Shown here: positions 39,965-48,694 of the stretch, in pieces
Position numbering within the stretch: position 1 is the first letter of the stretch
How the letters are laid out: the number at the start of each line of letters is the position of its first letter
Source of the DNA: an uncultured Roseibium sp.
GTDB lineage: Bacteria > Pseudomonadota > Alphaproteobacteria > Rhizobiales > Stappiaceae
Direction: 5' to 3'
DNA length: 64,000 nucleotides
Assembly: GCF_947494555.1 (NCBI RefSeq)
Contig: NZ_CANLVF010000005.1
Location: 124,001-188,000, forward strand
Notes under the pieces: generated by a model
Told to the model about the DNA's origin: nothing
What the model saw: the letters and a program-made list of their open reading frames with translations, nothing else
Database searches by the model: none
Made by a program: the position numbers and the translations under genes

Positions 39965-42900
39965 GAGGTTCCAATTCGTTCAATACATCCCGGTAGGCAT
40001 CGAAATCGAACCGGTTGAGGTATCCGTGCAACGTGTCGACAAGGGGCTTGTTTTCGGGAGCATCCGCGAGTTCGGCAAGCTTTGCCTCGATGCCCTCTAC
40101 ATAACCGATTTCCGCCAGAGAGATCAGGTCCGCAACATGCTTGGCGCCCGGTGACTGCAGCCGGTCATCAGTCGTTTTTTCAGGCTCGTCCGACTGCTGT
40201 TTTTCGGTCCAGCTTAGACCCATGTGCTTTTGCAACAGGTCTAACAATTGACCGATATCGAACGGTTTGGCGAGCGTTGCATCATGGAGTGCGGGTCCGT
40301 CGGGACGCAAAGCATGATCGCCAATATTTGCTGACAGCATGACGATAGGTGCGAGTTCGTCCTTGCGGCGAAGCGCTTCGGCAAGTTGCCAGCCGTTCAT
40401 GCCCGGCATCAGAACATCAATCAGGTAAAGATCCGGCTTCAGGTCACAGACACCGGACAGACAGGCGTCGCCGCTTTCCGCCTCCAGAATCGTAAACCCG
40501 ATCGGCTTCAGGATATCTCTGACGAGCCCGCGGTGGTCGGGATTGTCATCGATCACCGCGATTGTTTTGCGTGGCCCCAGATACCCCCTCACCTGACGCT
40601 CCAGGCGCACAACGTCAATCGGCCGGTCGACTGCAGACAACATGAGCCGCACCTCGAATGACGCGCCTTTGCCCGGCTCGCTCGAGAGCGCGATGGCGCC
40701 GCCCATTGTTTCGGTCAGGAGCTTGGTGATGGTCAGGCCGAGACCAAGCCCGGGCACTGCGCGGTTGCTCAGCGCCTTGCTCCGCCCGAATGGCTCGAAC
40801 ACCTTGACCTGTTCCTCAAGCGCAATGCCGGGTCCGGTATCGGCGACAACAAAGCTGGCAACCTGCGACCGGTACCCGACACGAAACGATACATTACCGG
40901 TGTCTGTAAATTTGATCGCATTGGACAGGAGATTAACGAGAATCTGGCGCAGGCGTTTTTCGTCGGTTCGCACGAACACAGGCAGGTTGGAGACTTTTTC
41001 AAAGTCGAAGCCAAGTCCTTTTGCGCTTGCCTGCATCTTGAACATGTCGACGATCTGATCAAGAAACTCGTGAATGTTGATTTCGTTCGAATAGATCTGC
41101 AGCCGCCCGGCCTCGATACGCGATATATCCAAAAGCCCGTCGATCAAACCCGACAGATGCTCGGCGCTTCGACGGATGGTGCTGACTGCGGGTTTACGTG
41201 CCACCGGCAGGGTTTCATCGCGTTCAAGGACCTGCGCGTATCCCAGGACTGCATTCAGCGGCGTTCTAAGCTCGTGGCTCAGGCCAACGACATACCGGCT
41301 TTTCGCAAGGTTGGCAGCTTCGGCATCTTCTTTTGCCTTCTGCAGCGCCGCGTCCGTCACGCCGTGGGCGTCGATCTCCTTTTGGAGCAATGCGTTCTGA
41401 CGGGCAGATTCTTCTTCGGCGACCCGCCGTGTGTCATGCGCGAGCACCAGGAACCAGCAGGCGATGCCCGCAACAATGGTGAATACAAAAAAGATCAGCG
41501 TCACGGTCTGAGCAATGATCCCTGTGGGATCGCCGAAACGGCTTACCGCCTGGGCGTAGATAATCCACAGCACAAGGCCGATGCCGGTAATCGAAAAGAC
41601 CGATGCCAATGCATACCGGCCCAGCCGGGAGCGGAAAGAAGCGAGCACTCTTTCAGGAAGGAAGAGAGACGCAACGCTAGCGATCTGAAAGGAAACGCGG
41701 GCCTTTGGTTTGCAGGAATCGCGGCAACGCGCGTCGAGCGAACAGCATAGCGAACAAATCGGTGCCTGATACGCCGGACAATATGCCATATCCTCCGGCT
41801 CGAAAGGATTCTCGCAGATGGAGCATGCGATGTGCGATTTGCTCTGCCAGCTGATACGCGGCTTCCGTGCCAGGTAGTAGCGCCCTTTGGTTGCGAATGC
41901 GATTAGCGGCGCTGTCACGAAGGCTATCGCCATGGCGAGGAACGTTGCGAGCGCGCCTGCCGCGTCGCCGAATTGACCGAAATGCGCTGCCAGCGCGACT
42001 CCGGCCGCCAGCAGCATGGCACCTGTTCCCACAGGATTGATGTCGTACAGGTGCGCCCGCTTGAACTCGATGCCAGGCGGCGAAAGTCCGAGTGGCTTGT
42101 TGATGAAAAGATCGGCCGAGATTGCCGACAACCAGGCCATCGCGACAATGGAGAAGACGCCGAGCGTTTCCTCAAGCAGCTTGTAGATGCCGAGCTCCAT
42201 CAGCAAGAGCGCGATCCCGACATTAAACACGAGCCAGACCACACGGCCGGGATGGGAATGGGTCAACCGGGAGAAGAAGTTCGACCACGCGAGGGAACCC
42301 GCATAAGCGTTCATGACGTTGATCTTCAGCTGCGCGACCACGACAAAGGCAGCCATGAGCAGAAGCACAACGGTTTCATTGGGTATCATGTATCCGAAGG
42401 CGACGGCGTACATGCGCGAAGGCTCATCGGCATGTTCAACCGGAACGCCATGAGAAAGCACAAGCACGGCAAGAAAAGACCCGGCAATCATCTTCGGCGC
42501 ACCAAGGATCACCCAGCCGGGACCCGCCAGGAACAGCGCCAGACGATGGCGCCGGCGGGCAAAGTCTTCCGCTGGAAGGAAGCGCAGGAAATCGACCTGT
42601 TCGCCAATTTGAGCCATCAGCGCGAGGATGACGGCCGTCGCAGCCCCGAAGCTGATCAAATTGATACTGTCCCATCCGCCGGGCGTCGTTCGCGGCGCAT
42701 TTGTAACCGGATCGATCCCGGAAAATGTCAGCCATTGGCCGACCGCCTGCCAATCGGTGAAGGCAATGAACACGAAAGGCAGAATGTTCAGGATGATCCA
42801 GAAAGGCTGTGTTGCGATCTGGAACCGGCTGATCCAGGTGATGCCATGCGTCACCAGAGGAATGACGGCGACCGCACTTATGATATAGCCGAGCCAGAGC

Positions 42901-43343
42901 GGCAGTCCGAAGGCAAACTCCAGCGCACTCGACATGATCGAGGCTTCGATCGCAAAGAGGATAAAGGTGAAGCTGGCATAGATCAGCGATGTGATGGTCG
43001 AACCGATATATCCGAACCCCGCGCCCCGGGTCAGAAGATCGATGTCGACGCCATAACGCATGGCGTAGCGGCTGATCGGCAGACCGACGATCAGCAGCAC
43101 AAGGCTGCCGACCAGGATAGCGACAAAGGCATTCGCCGTACCGTGGGACAGCGTGATGGCTCCGCCTATCGCTTCCAGGGCCAGAAAGGAAATCGCGCCG
43201 ATTGCCGTTTGCGAGATCGCGCGTGAAGAGAATCGTCTTGCCCCTTTCGCCGTGAAGCGAAGCGCGTAATCCTCAAGTGTCTGGTTATTGACCCATTTGT
43301 TGTACTGTCGGCGAATGGGCAAAATGCGTTGGCGGGCAGTCAC
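39954..43343 (-). CDS. NCS1-transporter/hybrid histidine kinase fusion
   Basis: 1129 residues from a GTG at 43343, preceded by AGGA 8 nt upstream; the open frame extends to 43475 without a better ribosome site. Residues about 20-490 form an 11-12-helix transporter-like domain of the NCS1 (cytosine/uracil/allantoin) type (TLEDYALRF, RYGVDIDLLTRGAGFGYIGS). Residues 507-544 hold eight cysteines in the order CxxC, C, CxxCC, C, C. Two more membrane helices follow (about 575-635). The kinase part has SHELRTPLNAVLGY (phospho-His near 690) and the ATPase N, G1 and G2 boxes (ILVNLLSNAIKF, DTGPGI, GLGLGL). A receiver domain (LYLIDVLMPGMNGW, Asp near 976) and a short C-terminal tail complete it. Divergent from urtA; inferred to sense urea or a related N-compound. 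Confidence 0.88.
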   Translation of the reverse strand: MTARQRILPIRRQYNKWVNNQTLEDYALRFTAKGARRFSSRAISQTAIGAISFLALEAIGGAITLSHGTANAFVAILVGSLVLLIVGLPISRYAMRYGVDIDLLTRGAGFGYIGSTITSLIYASFTFILFAIEASIMSSALEFAFGLPLWLGYIISAVAVIPLVTHGITWISRFQIATQPFWIILNILPFVFIAFTDWQAVGQWLTFSGIDPVTNAPRTTPGGWDSINLISFGAATAVILALMAQIGEQVDFLRFLPAEDFARRRHRLALFLAGPGWVILGAPKMIAGSFLAVLVLSHGVPVEHADEPSRMYAVAFGYMIPNETVVLLLMAAFVVVAQLKINVMNAYAGSLAWSNFFSRLTHSHPGRVVWLVFNVGIALLLMELGIYKLLEETLGVFSIVAMAWLSAISADLFINKPLGLSPPGIEFKRAHLYDINPVGTGAMLLAAGVALAAHFGQFGDAAGALATFLAMAIAFVTAPLIAFATKGRYYLARKPRISWQSKSHIACSICENPFEPEDMAYCPAYQAPICSLCCSLDARCRDSCKPKARVSFQIASVASLFLPERVLASFRSRLGRYALASVFSITGIGLVLWIIYAQAVSRFGDPTGIIAQTVTLIFFVFTIVAGIACWFLVLAHDTRRVAEEESARQNALLQKEIDAHGVTDAALQKAKEDAEAANLAKSRYVVGLSHELRTPLNAVLGYAQVLERDETLPVARKPAVSTIRRSAEHLSGLIDGLLDISRIEAGRLQIYSNEINIHEFLDQIVDMFKMQASAKGLGFDFEKVSNLPVFVRTDEKRLRQILVNLLSNAIKFTDTGNVSFRVGYRSQVASFVVADTGPGIALEEQVKVFEPFGRSKALSNRAVPGLGLGLTITKLLTETMGGAIALSSEPGKGASFEVRLMLSAVDRPIDVVRLERQVRGYLGPRKTIAVIDDNPDHRGLVRDILKPIGFTILEAESGDACLSGVCDLKPDLYLIDVLMPGMNGWQLAEALRRKDELAPIVMLSANIGDHALRPDGPALHDATLAKPFDIGQLLDLLQKHMGLSWTEKQQSDEPEKTTDDRLQSPGAKHVADLISLAEIGYVEGIEAKLAELADAPENKPLVDTLHGYLNRFDFDAYRDVLNELEPHDG

Positions 43344-43501
43344 CGGAACGATCCTGCCTTGTATTTCATCATCTGCACAGTTTTGCGGCATCCAGCCGTC
43401 TGCATTGCCCCGGATTCCCATTCTTTCTGCATAAGCGTTCCTACTCAGCACAATTCGTGCCGAACCGGCATGCACAGTGCCAAAGCACGGGAAAGGCGCC
43501 T

Positions 43502-43517
43502 TACGTCAATTGACGTA
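43502..43517. promoter_or_regulatory. Perfect 7-2-7 palindrome between the sensor kinase and urtA
   Basis: TACGTCAATTGACGTA is a perfect 16-bp palindrome that can be read as TACGTCA, AT, TGACGTA. NarL/LuxR-type regulators bind inverted heptamers with a 2-bp spacer beginning TAC. It lies 108 bp before the urtA start and about 160 bp before the kinase start, in the divergent promoter region. Confidence 0.7.
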
Positions 43518-43624
43518 TGTTGCGGCGCAGCGCTTCCGGCGCACGATCTCTCCCCGATGGCGGCAGTCCTTCCAGCCGTCCTGCACCGGCAGGGAACCGG
43601 TGTTTCTTATCAAGGGGAAATTAC

Positions 43625-44908
43625 ATGAAAAAAGCATTCACCAAATTCGCGCTGGCCGGCCTCATGGCGTCCACCATGATCGGCGGAGCAGCGGCGGAAG
43701 ACACCATCAAGGTCGGTGTTCTCCATTCGCTTTCCGGCACCATGGCGATTTCGGAAACAACGCTGAAAGACGTCATGCTGATGCTCATCGAAGAGCAGAA
43801 CAAAAATGGCGGACTTCTTGGAAAGCAGCTTGAAGCGGTCGTCGTCGACCCGGCTTCGGATTGGCCGCTTTTTGCTGAAAAGGCTCGCGAACTGATCGAA
43901 GTGAACGAAGTCGACGCCGTGTTCGGTGCCTGGACATCCGTGTCGCGCAAGTCCGTTCTTCCGGTCTTTGAGGAACTGAACTCCCTGCTGTTCTATCCGG
44001 TGCAGTATGAGGGTGAAGAATCCCAGCGGAACGTCTTCTATACGGGCGCTGCCCCGAACCAGCAGGCAATCCCTGCTGTTGACTATCTCATGAATGAGGA
44101 AGGCGTTGAGCGCTGGGTCCTGGCCGGTACAGACTATGTCTATCCGCGCACGACCAACAAGATCCTGGAAGCCTACCTGAAATCCAAGGGTGTTGCTGAA
44201 GAAGACATCATGATCAACTACACGCCCTTCGGACATTCCGATTGGCAGACGATCGTCTCCGACATCAAGACCTTCGGTTCGGCTGGCAAAAAGACCGCTG
44301 TTGTGTCCACCATCAACGGTGACGCGAACGTCCCGTTCTACAAGGAACTCGCAAACGCCGGCATCAAGGCGGAAGACATTCCGGTCGTCGCCTTCTCCGT
44401 TGGAGAAGAAGAACTCGCTGGTCTCGACACCGGACCGCTCGTCGGCCATCTGGCTGCGTGGAACTACTTCCAGTCCGCCGACACCGACATCAATGCCGAC
44501 TTCATCGACGCCTGGCATGCCTTCATCGGTGACGAAGACCGTGTGACCAACGATCCTATGGAAGCGCATTTCATCGGCTTCAACATGTGGGTCAAGGCCG
44601 TTGAAAAGGCTGGCACCACCGACGCCGATGCAGTCATCGACGCCATCGTCGGCGTTTCCGTGCCGAACCTGACGGGCGGTTACTCCGCGATGATGCCGAA
44701 CCACCACATCACCAAGCCGGTTCTGATCGGCGAGATCCAGGACGACGGACAGTTCGAAACTGTCTGGGAAACGTCCGGCCTGGTGGTTGGCGATGCATGG
44801 TCCGATTACCTGGACGGTTCGAAAGACCTGATCTCCGACTGGCGTGCACCGATGTCCTGCGGAAACTTCAACACCGCAACCGGCAAATGCGGCGGCTCCG
44901 GGTCTTAA
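43625..44908 (+). CDS. urtA: Urea ABC transporter, substrate-binding protein
   Basis: 427 residues from the ATG at 43625 (AAGGGGAAA upstream). A signal peptide covers about residues 1-22 (FALAGLMASTMIGGAAAE). The mature chain has the UrtA signature: IKVGVLHSLSGTMAISETTLKDV, LEAVVVDPASDWPLFAEKA, FYPVQYEGEESQRNVFYTGAAPNQQAIPAV, GTDYVYPRTTNKI and MPNHHITKPVLIGEIQ. Length and pattern fit the high-affinity urea (short-chain amide) binding protein. First gene of urtABCDE. Confidence 0.96.
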   Translation: MKKAFTKFALAGLMASTMIGGAAAEDTIKVGVLHSLSGTMAISETTLKDVMLMLIEEQNKNGGLLGKQLEAVVVDPASDWPLFAEKARELIEVNEVDAVFGAWTSVSRKSVLPVFEELNSLLFYPVQYEGEESQRNVFYTGAAPNQQAIPAVDYLMNEEGVERWVLAGTDYVYPRTTNKILEAYLKSKGVAEEDIMINYTPFGHSDWQTIVSDIKTFGSAGKKTAVVSTINGDANVPFYKELANAGIKAEDIPVVAFSVGEEELAGLDTGPLVGHLAAWNYFQSADTDINADFIDAWHAFIGDEDRVTNDPMEAHFIGFNMWVKAVEKAGTTDADAVIDAIVGVSVPNLTGGYSAMMPNHHITKPVLIGEIQDDGQFETVWETSGLVVGDAWSDYLDGSKDLISDWRAPMSCGNFNTATGKCGGSGS

Positions 44909-44924
44909 GGGAGGAGACGGAGCC

Positions 44925-44950
44925 GGGGCGGGCTTGCTGAGCCCGCTCCC
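44925..44950 (+). terminator. Stem-loop after urtA
   Basis: GCGGGCT (44928-44934) pairs with AGCCCGC (44940-44946) around a 5-nt loop, and the flanking GGG/CCC extend the stem with one bulge. No T-run follows, so it is likely an mRNA stabiliser or leaky terminator between urtA and urtB. Confidence 0.55.
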
Positions 44951-44972
44951 GTTCGAACGCACCAAGCGAACT

Positions 44973-45022
44973 GCCCTCACCCCCAACCCTTACCGTTTGC
45001 GGCAGGCGGTTGAGGGTGAGGC
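44973..45022. repeat. Long imperfect inverted repeat between urtA and urtB
   Basis: GCCCTCACCCCCAACC (44973-44988) faces GGTTGAGGGTGAGGC (45008-45022) with a 19-nt loop; one unpaired C. This CCCTCACCC...GGGTGAGGG composition is common among REP-like elements of alphaproteobacteria. It adds a second stem-loop before urtB. Confidence 0.65.
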
Positions 45023-45085
45023 GAACTCCTTAAATCGAACCCATAAGTTGTCAATCATTCAGGCAACGAACAGGGCAAACACATA

Positions 45086-46705
45086 ATGCCATTGCTTAGA
45101 TCGCTTATCCTGCTGTTCAGCTTCATCGCGGGTCTCGCCAGTCCGGCATTTGCTCAAGGCGACGCCGAAACACTGCGTCCGCTGATCAACGAACTGGCCA
45201 AGGGAAAATACGCCGAGACGGAGCAGCAGATCGGAGCTCTGGTCGCAACCGGCGACCCGGCCGTTGCTCCTGCACTCAGAGCGCTCAGCGCAGGCGATCT
45301 CTTTTTCCGGAAATCAGACGGTCAGGTGTTCATTACCGAAAAGGCCGGCAAGTCCTACAAGCTCACCGACCCGCTGACGCTGGAAACCCAGGGAGAAGCC
45401 GGGCGTCGGGACGTCAAGAAAATCAAGGTCAACAACAAGCTGCGGCGTGTCATTCGTTCTGCGCTCGGTTCGCTGACCCTTATGGCTGCGGATCCGAAAG
45501 TGCGCCGCGCGGCAGCTGAAGCGGTCTTCAAGGCACAGGATCCGGACAGCATCGAGGCACTCGATACGGCAATCGCGGCAGAAACGGACGACGCGGTCCG
45601 GACGGTGATGGAACAGGCCCGTGCCGCGGCGGTCTTGAACTCCGACCTGGAAGAAGCACAGAAGCTCGCGGCCGTCGAAACACTTTCGGAGATGGGCAAT
45701 AGGAGCGCGCTGTCACTTTTGATCAACGTCAGAGCGAATTCCGAGGGTGCGGTTCACGAGGCAGCCTCAAGCGCCATTACGACAATCGAAAAGTCCATCG
45801 CCGCCTGGGATTCAGCCCAGAATATCTGGTACGGGCTGTCGCTCGGCTCGGTACTGCTACTGGCAGCGATCGGACTTGCCATCACATTCGGCGTGATGGG
45901 TGTGATCAACATGGCCCACGGGGAGATGGTGATGATCGGCGCTTACACGACCTTCGTCGTGCAGGAACTGATCCGGACATCCGCACCGGGATTGTTTGAA
46001 TATTCGCTCTTCATTGCCCTGCCCCTTGCCTTCCTGACGTCAGGACTGATCGGCGTCGGGATCGAAAGGGGCGTTATCCGCTGGCTCTACGGGCGCCCGC
46101 TTGAAACGCTGCTGGCGACCTGGGGTATCTCGCTCATTCTGCAGCAGGCCGTCAGATCACTTTTCGGACCAACGAACCGGGAAGTCGGAAACCCGGACTG
46201 GATGTCCGGCGCCTTCGAACTGGGCCAGATGACGATCACCTATAACCGCATGTGGATCATCGTGTTCGCGCTTCTTGTTTTCGCGGGCCTGATGCTCGTC
46301 CTGAAGAAAACGCCTTTCGGTCTTTATACGCGCGCCGTTACCCAGAACAGACGCATGGCCGCCTCCATGGGCATCCGGACGCCCTGGATCGACGCTCTGA
46401 CATTCGGCCTCGGGTCCGGCATTGCCGGTATCGCCGGTGTCGCGCTCTCGCAAATCGATAATGTCTCGCCCAACCTCGGCCAGGGCTACATCATTGACAG
46501 CTTCATGGTCGTTGTCTTCGGCGGTGTCGGAAATCTCTGGGGAACGCTTGTCGGCGCGATGACACTCGGCGTGGTCAACAAGTTCCTTGAACCCTATGCG
46601 GGCGCCGTTCTCGGCAAGATCTTCGTGCTCGTCTTTATCATCCTCTTTATCCAAAAGCGTCCCCGGGGTCTTTTCGCCCTCAAGGGCCGGGCAGTCGAAG
46701 CATGA
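45086..46705 (+). CDS. urtB: Urea ABC transporter, permease
   Basis: 539 residues. A signal-like leader (residues 1-20) and an extracytoplasmic helical region to about residue 240 (HEAT-like; AEAVFKAQDPDSIEALDTAI) precede the LivH-type permease (FGVMGVINMAHGEMVMIGAYTTFV, LKKTPFGLYTRAVTQNRRMAASMG, VVVFGGVGNLWGTLVGA). The long N-terminal extension is characteristic of UrtB as compared with LivH (about 300 residues). It ends in a 4-bp overlap with urtC. Confidence 0.95.
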   Translation: MPLLRSLILLFSFIAGLASPAFAQGDAETLRPLINELAKGKYAETEQQIGALVATGDPAVAPALRALSAGDLFFRKSDGQVFITEKAGKSYKLTDPLTLETQGEAGRRDVKKIKVNNKLRRVIRSALGSLTLMAADPKVRRAAAEAVFKAQDPDSIEALDTAIAAETDDAVRTVMEQARAAAVLNSDLEEAQKLAAVETLSEMGNRSALSLLINVRANSEGAVHEAASSAITTIEKSIAAWDSAQNIWYGLSLGSVLLLAAIGLAITFGVMGVINMAHGEMVMIGAYTTFVVQELIRTSAPGLFEYSLFIALPLAFLTSGLIGVGIERGVIRWLYGRPLETLLATWGISLILQQAVRSLFGPTNREVGNPDWMSGAFELGQMTITYNRMWIIVFALLVFAGLMLVLKKTPFGLYTRAVTQNRRMAASMGIRTPWIDALTFGLGSGIAGIAGVALSQIDNVSPNLGQGYIIDSFMVVVFGGVGNLWGTLVGAMTLGVVNKFLEPYAGAVLGKIFVLVFIILFIQKRPRGLFALKGRAVEA

Positions 46706-47940
46706 TGTCGTCATTCCTCTTTCGCGCCATGGATGCCCGCGCAGGCGTATTCCTGGCGATCATGGCCGCCGTGATCATCCTGGTCCCGGCCTGCAATCTC
46801 TTCGTGCCGGAAGAATCGCCCTTCCACGTTCCGACCTATGCCGTCACGCTGATGGGCAAGTACCTGACCTATGCCCTGCTCGCACTGGCGGTCGATCTGG
46901 TCTGGGGGTATTGCGGCATTCTTTCCCTCGGGCACGCCGCTTTCTTCGCCCTTGGCGGCTATGCCATGGGCATGTACCTGATGCGCCAGATCGGGACGCG
47001 CGGTGTCTACGGCGATCCGATCCTGCCCGATTTCATGGTCTTTTTGAATTGGCAGGACCTGCCCTGGTACTGGTACGGCTTCGACATGTTCTGGTTCGCA
47101 GCCCTCATGGTGTTGCTCGTTCCCGGGCTCCTGGCCTTCATTTTCGGCTGGTTCGCCTTCCGCTCCCGCGTCACGGGGGTCTATCTTTCCATCATCACCC
47201 AGGCCCTTACCTATGCGTTGCTGCTCGCCTTTTTCCGCAACGACATGGGTTTCGGCGGCAACAACGGCCTCACGGATTTCAAGGACATTCTCGGCTTCGA
47301 CATCCAAGCCGACACGACCCGTGCCGGGCTGTTTGCAGCCTCTGGCCTGGCGCTGGTCCTTTGCTTTCTTATCTGCCGGTCGATCACGCGGTCCAAACTC
47401 GGCAAGGTTCTTGTTGCAGTGCGCGATGCGGAAAGCAGGACGCGATTTCTCGGCTACAGGGTTGAACACTACAAACTCTTCGTCTGGACGCTTTCGGCCA
47501 TGATGGCCGGCATTGCCGGCGCGCTTTACGTTCCCCAGGTCGGCATCATCAATCCCGGTGAATTTGCACCGGCCAACTCCATTGAGGTCGTTATCTGGGT
47601 GGCTGTCGGTGGCCGGGGAACACTGGTGGGTGCGGTCCTAGGTGCTGTGCTTGTCAATTTCGCGAAGACCTGGTTCACGGCGGCATTGCCGGACATCTGG
47701 CTCTTTGCTCTGGGTGGCCTGTTCGTCTTTGTAACGCTCTTCCTGCCGAAGGGGATCGTCGGAACGGTCAGTGACGGCTGGACTGCGCTGCGGCAACGCA
47801 GGATCTCTTCCGATTTCGGAGAAGGATCCGGTGATCCGCCGGCGCAGCCGCCACAGTCTCCCGCGGCGCAAGCAAACGTTCCTGAACCGGTTCCGGCAAC
47901 ATCGCGCGCCGGCGCAGTCCACCCCCAGCCTGCGGAATGA
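46702..47940 (+). CDS. urtC: Urea ABC transporter, permease
   Basis: 412 residues, LivM-type with about ten membrane segments (DLVWGYCGILSLGHAAFFALGGYAMGMYLM, VYLSIITQALTYALLLAFFRNDMGFGGNNG, VGGRGTLVGAVLGA). The NDMGFGGNNGLTDFK segment is typical of UrtC. The last 50 residues are a Pro/Ala-rich cytosolic tail. Overlaps urtB by 4 bp and precedes urtD by 4 bp. Confidence 0.95.
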   Translation: MMSSFLFRAMDARAGVFLAIMAAVIILVPACNLFVPEESPFHVPTYAVTLMGKYLTYALLALAVDLVWGYCGILSLGHAAFFALGGYAMGMYLMRQIGTRGVYGDPILPDFMVFLNWQDLPWYWYGFDMFWFAALMVLLVPGLLAFIFGWFAFRSRVTGVYLSIITQALTYALLLAFFRNDMGFGGNNGLTDFKDILGFDIQADTTRAGLFAASGLALVLCFLICRSITRSKLGKVLVAVRDAESRTRFLGYRVEHYKLFVWTLSAMMAGIAGALYVPQVGIINPGEFAPANSIEVVIWVAVGGRGTLVGAVLGAVLVNFAKTWFTAALPDIWLFALGGLFVFVTLFLPKGIVGTVSDGWTALRQRRISSDFGEGSGDPPAQPPQSPAAQANVPEPVPATSRAGAVHPQPAE

Positions 47941-47944
47941 GATC

Positions 47945-48691
47945 ATGACCAGAGCAACAAGCCTGCTTTATCTCGATGGAGTTTCGGTTGCCTTTGACGG
48001 GTTCAAGGCGCTCAACGAACTCTCGCTGACCGTTGCACCGGGTGAAATGCGCGCCATCATCGGCCCCAACGGGGCGGGCAAGACAACAATGATGGACGTC
48101 ATCACGGGAAAGACACGCCCCGACAGCGGCGAGGTCTTCTTCAACGGCGCCATTGATCTGACTGGCGAAGACGAAGCGTCGATCGCCGAACTCGGGATCG
48201 GCCGAAAGTTTCAAAAACCGACCGTCTTCGAGAGCCACACGGTCTGGGACAATCTGGAACTGGCGCTGAAGGCACCCCGTGGACCTTTCGCGACATTGTT
48301 TCACGTGATCACCGGCGGTGAAAAAACGCGCATCAATCAGCTCCTGGACCTGATCAGGCTCGGCGACAAACGCAGTGAACTGGCGGCCAATCTCAGTCAC
48401 GGACAAAAGCAATGGCTTGAGATCGGTATGTTGCTTGCCCAGGATCCGAAACTTCTTCTGGTTGACGAACCCGCGGCCGGAATGACCGATGCCGAAACGG
48501 CGGAAACGGCGGAGCTTCTGAAGGATATCGCCAAGGATCACTCGGTTGTCGTGGTCGAACACGACATGGTGTTCGTACGCGCGCTTGGTGTGAAAGTCAC
48601 CGTGCTCCACGAAGGATCAGTGCTTGCCGAAGGCTCGCTCGATCATGTGTCCGCCAACGAGCGGGTTGTCGAAGTCTACCTGGGGCGTTGA
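47945..48691 (+). CDS. urtD: Urea ABC transporter, ATPase (LivG-type)
   Basis: 248 residues from the ATG at 47945; the open frame extends upstream into urtC but that part is not coding. Motifs: GPNGAGKTTMMDVITG, LSHGQKQWLEIGMLL, LLLVDEPAAGMTDAET, VVVEHDM. LSHGQKQWLEIGMLLAQDP is the distinctive UrtD signature. Confidence 0.95.
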   Translation: MTRATSLLYLDGVSVAFDGFKALNELSLTVAPGEMRAIIGPNGAGKTTMMDVITGKTRPDSGEVFFNGAIDLTGEDEASIAELGIGRKFQKPTVFESHTVWDNLELALKAPRGPFATLFHVITGGEKTRINQLLDLIRLGDKRSELAANLSHGQKQWLEIGMLLAQDPKLLLVDEPAAGMTDAETAETAELLKDIAKDHSVVVVEHDMVFVRALGVKVTVLHEGSVLAEGSLDHVSANERVVEVYLGR

Positions 48692-48694
48692 TTC

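Noticed and set aside
41973..43226. Long plus-strand open frame (417 codons) opposite the sensor kinase
   Set aside because: Extremely charged, no recognisable domain; antisense shadow of the transporter domain.
43610..44986. Long minus-strand open frame (458 codons) opposite urtA
   Set aside because: Antisense shadow of urtA with no ribosome site or motifs.
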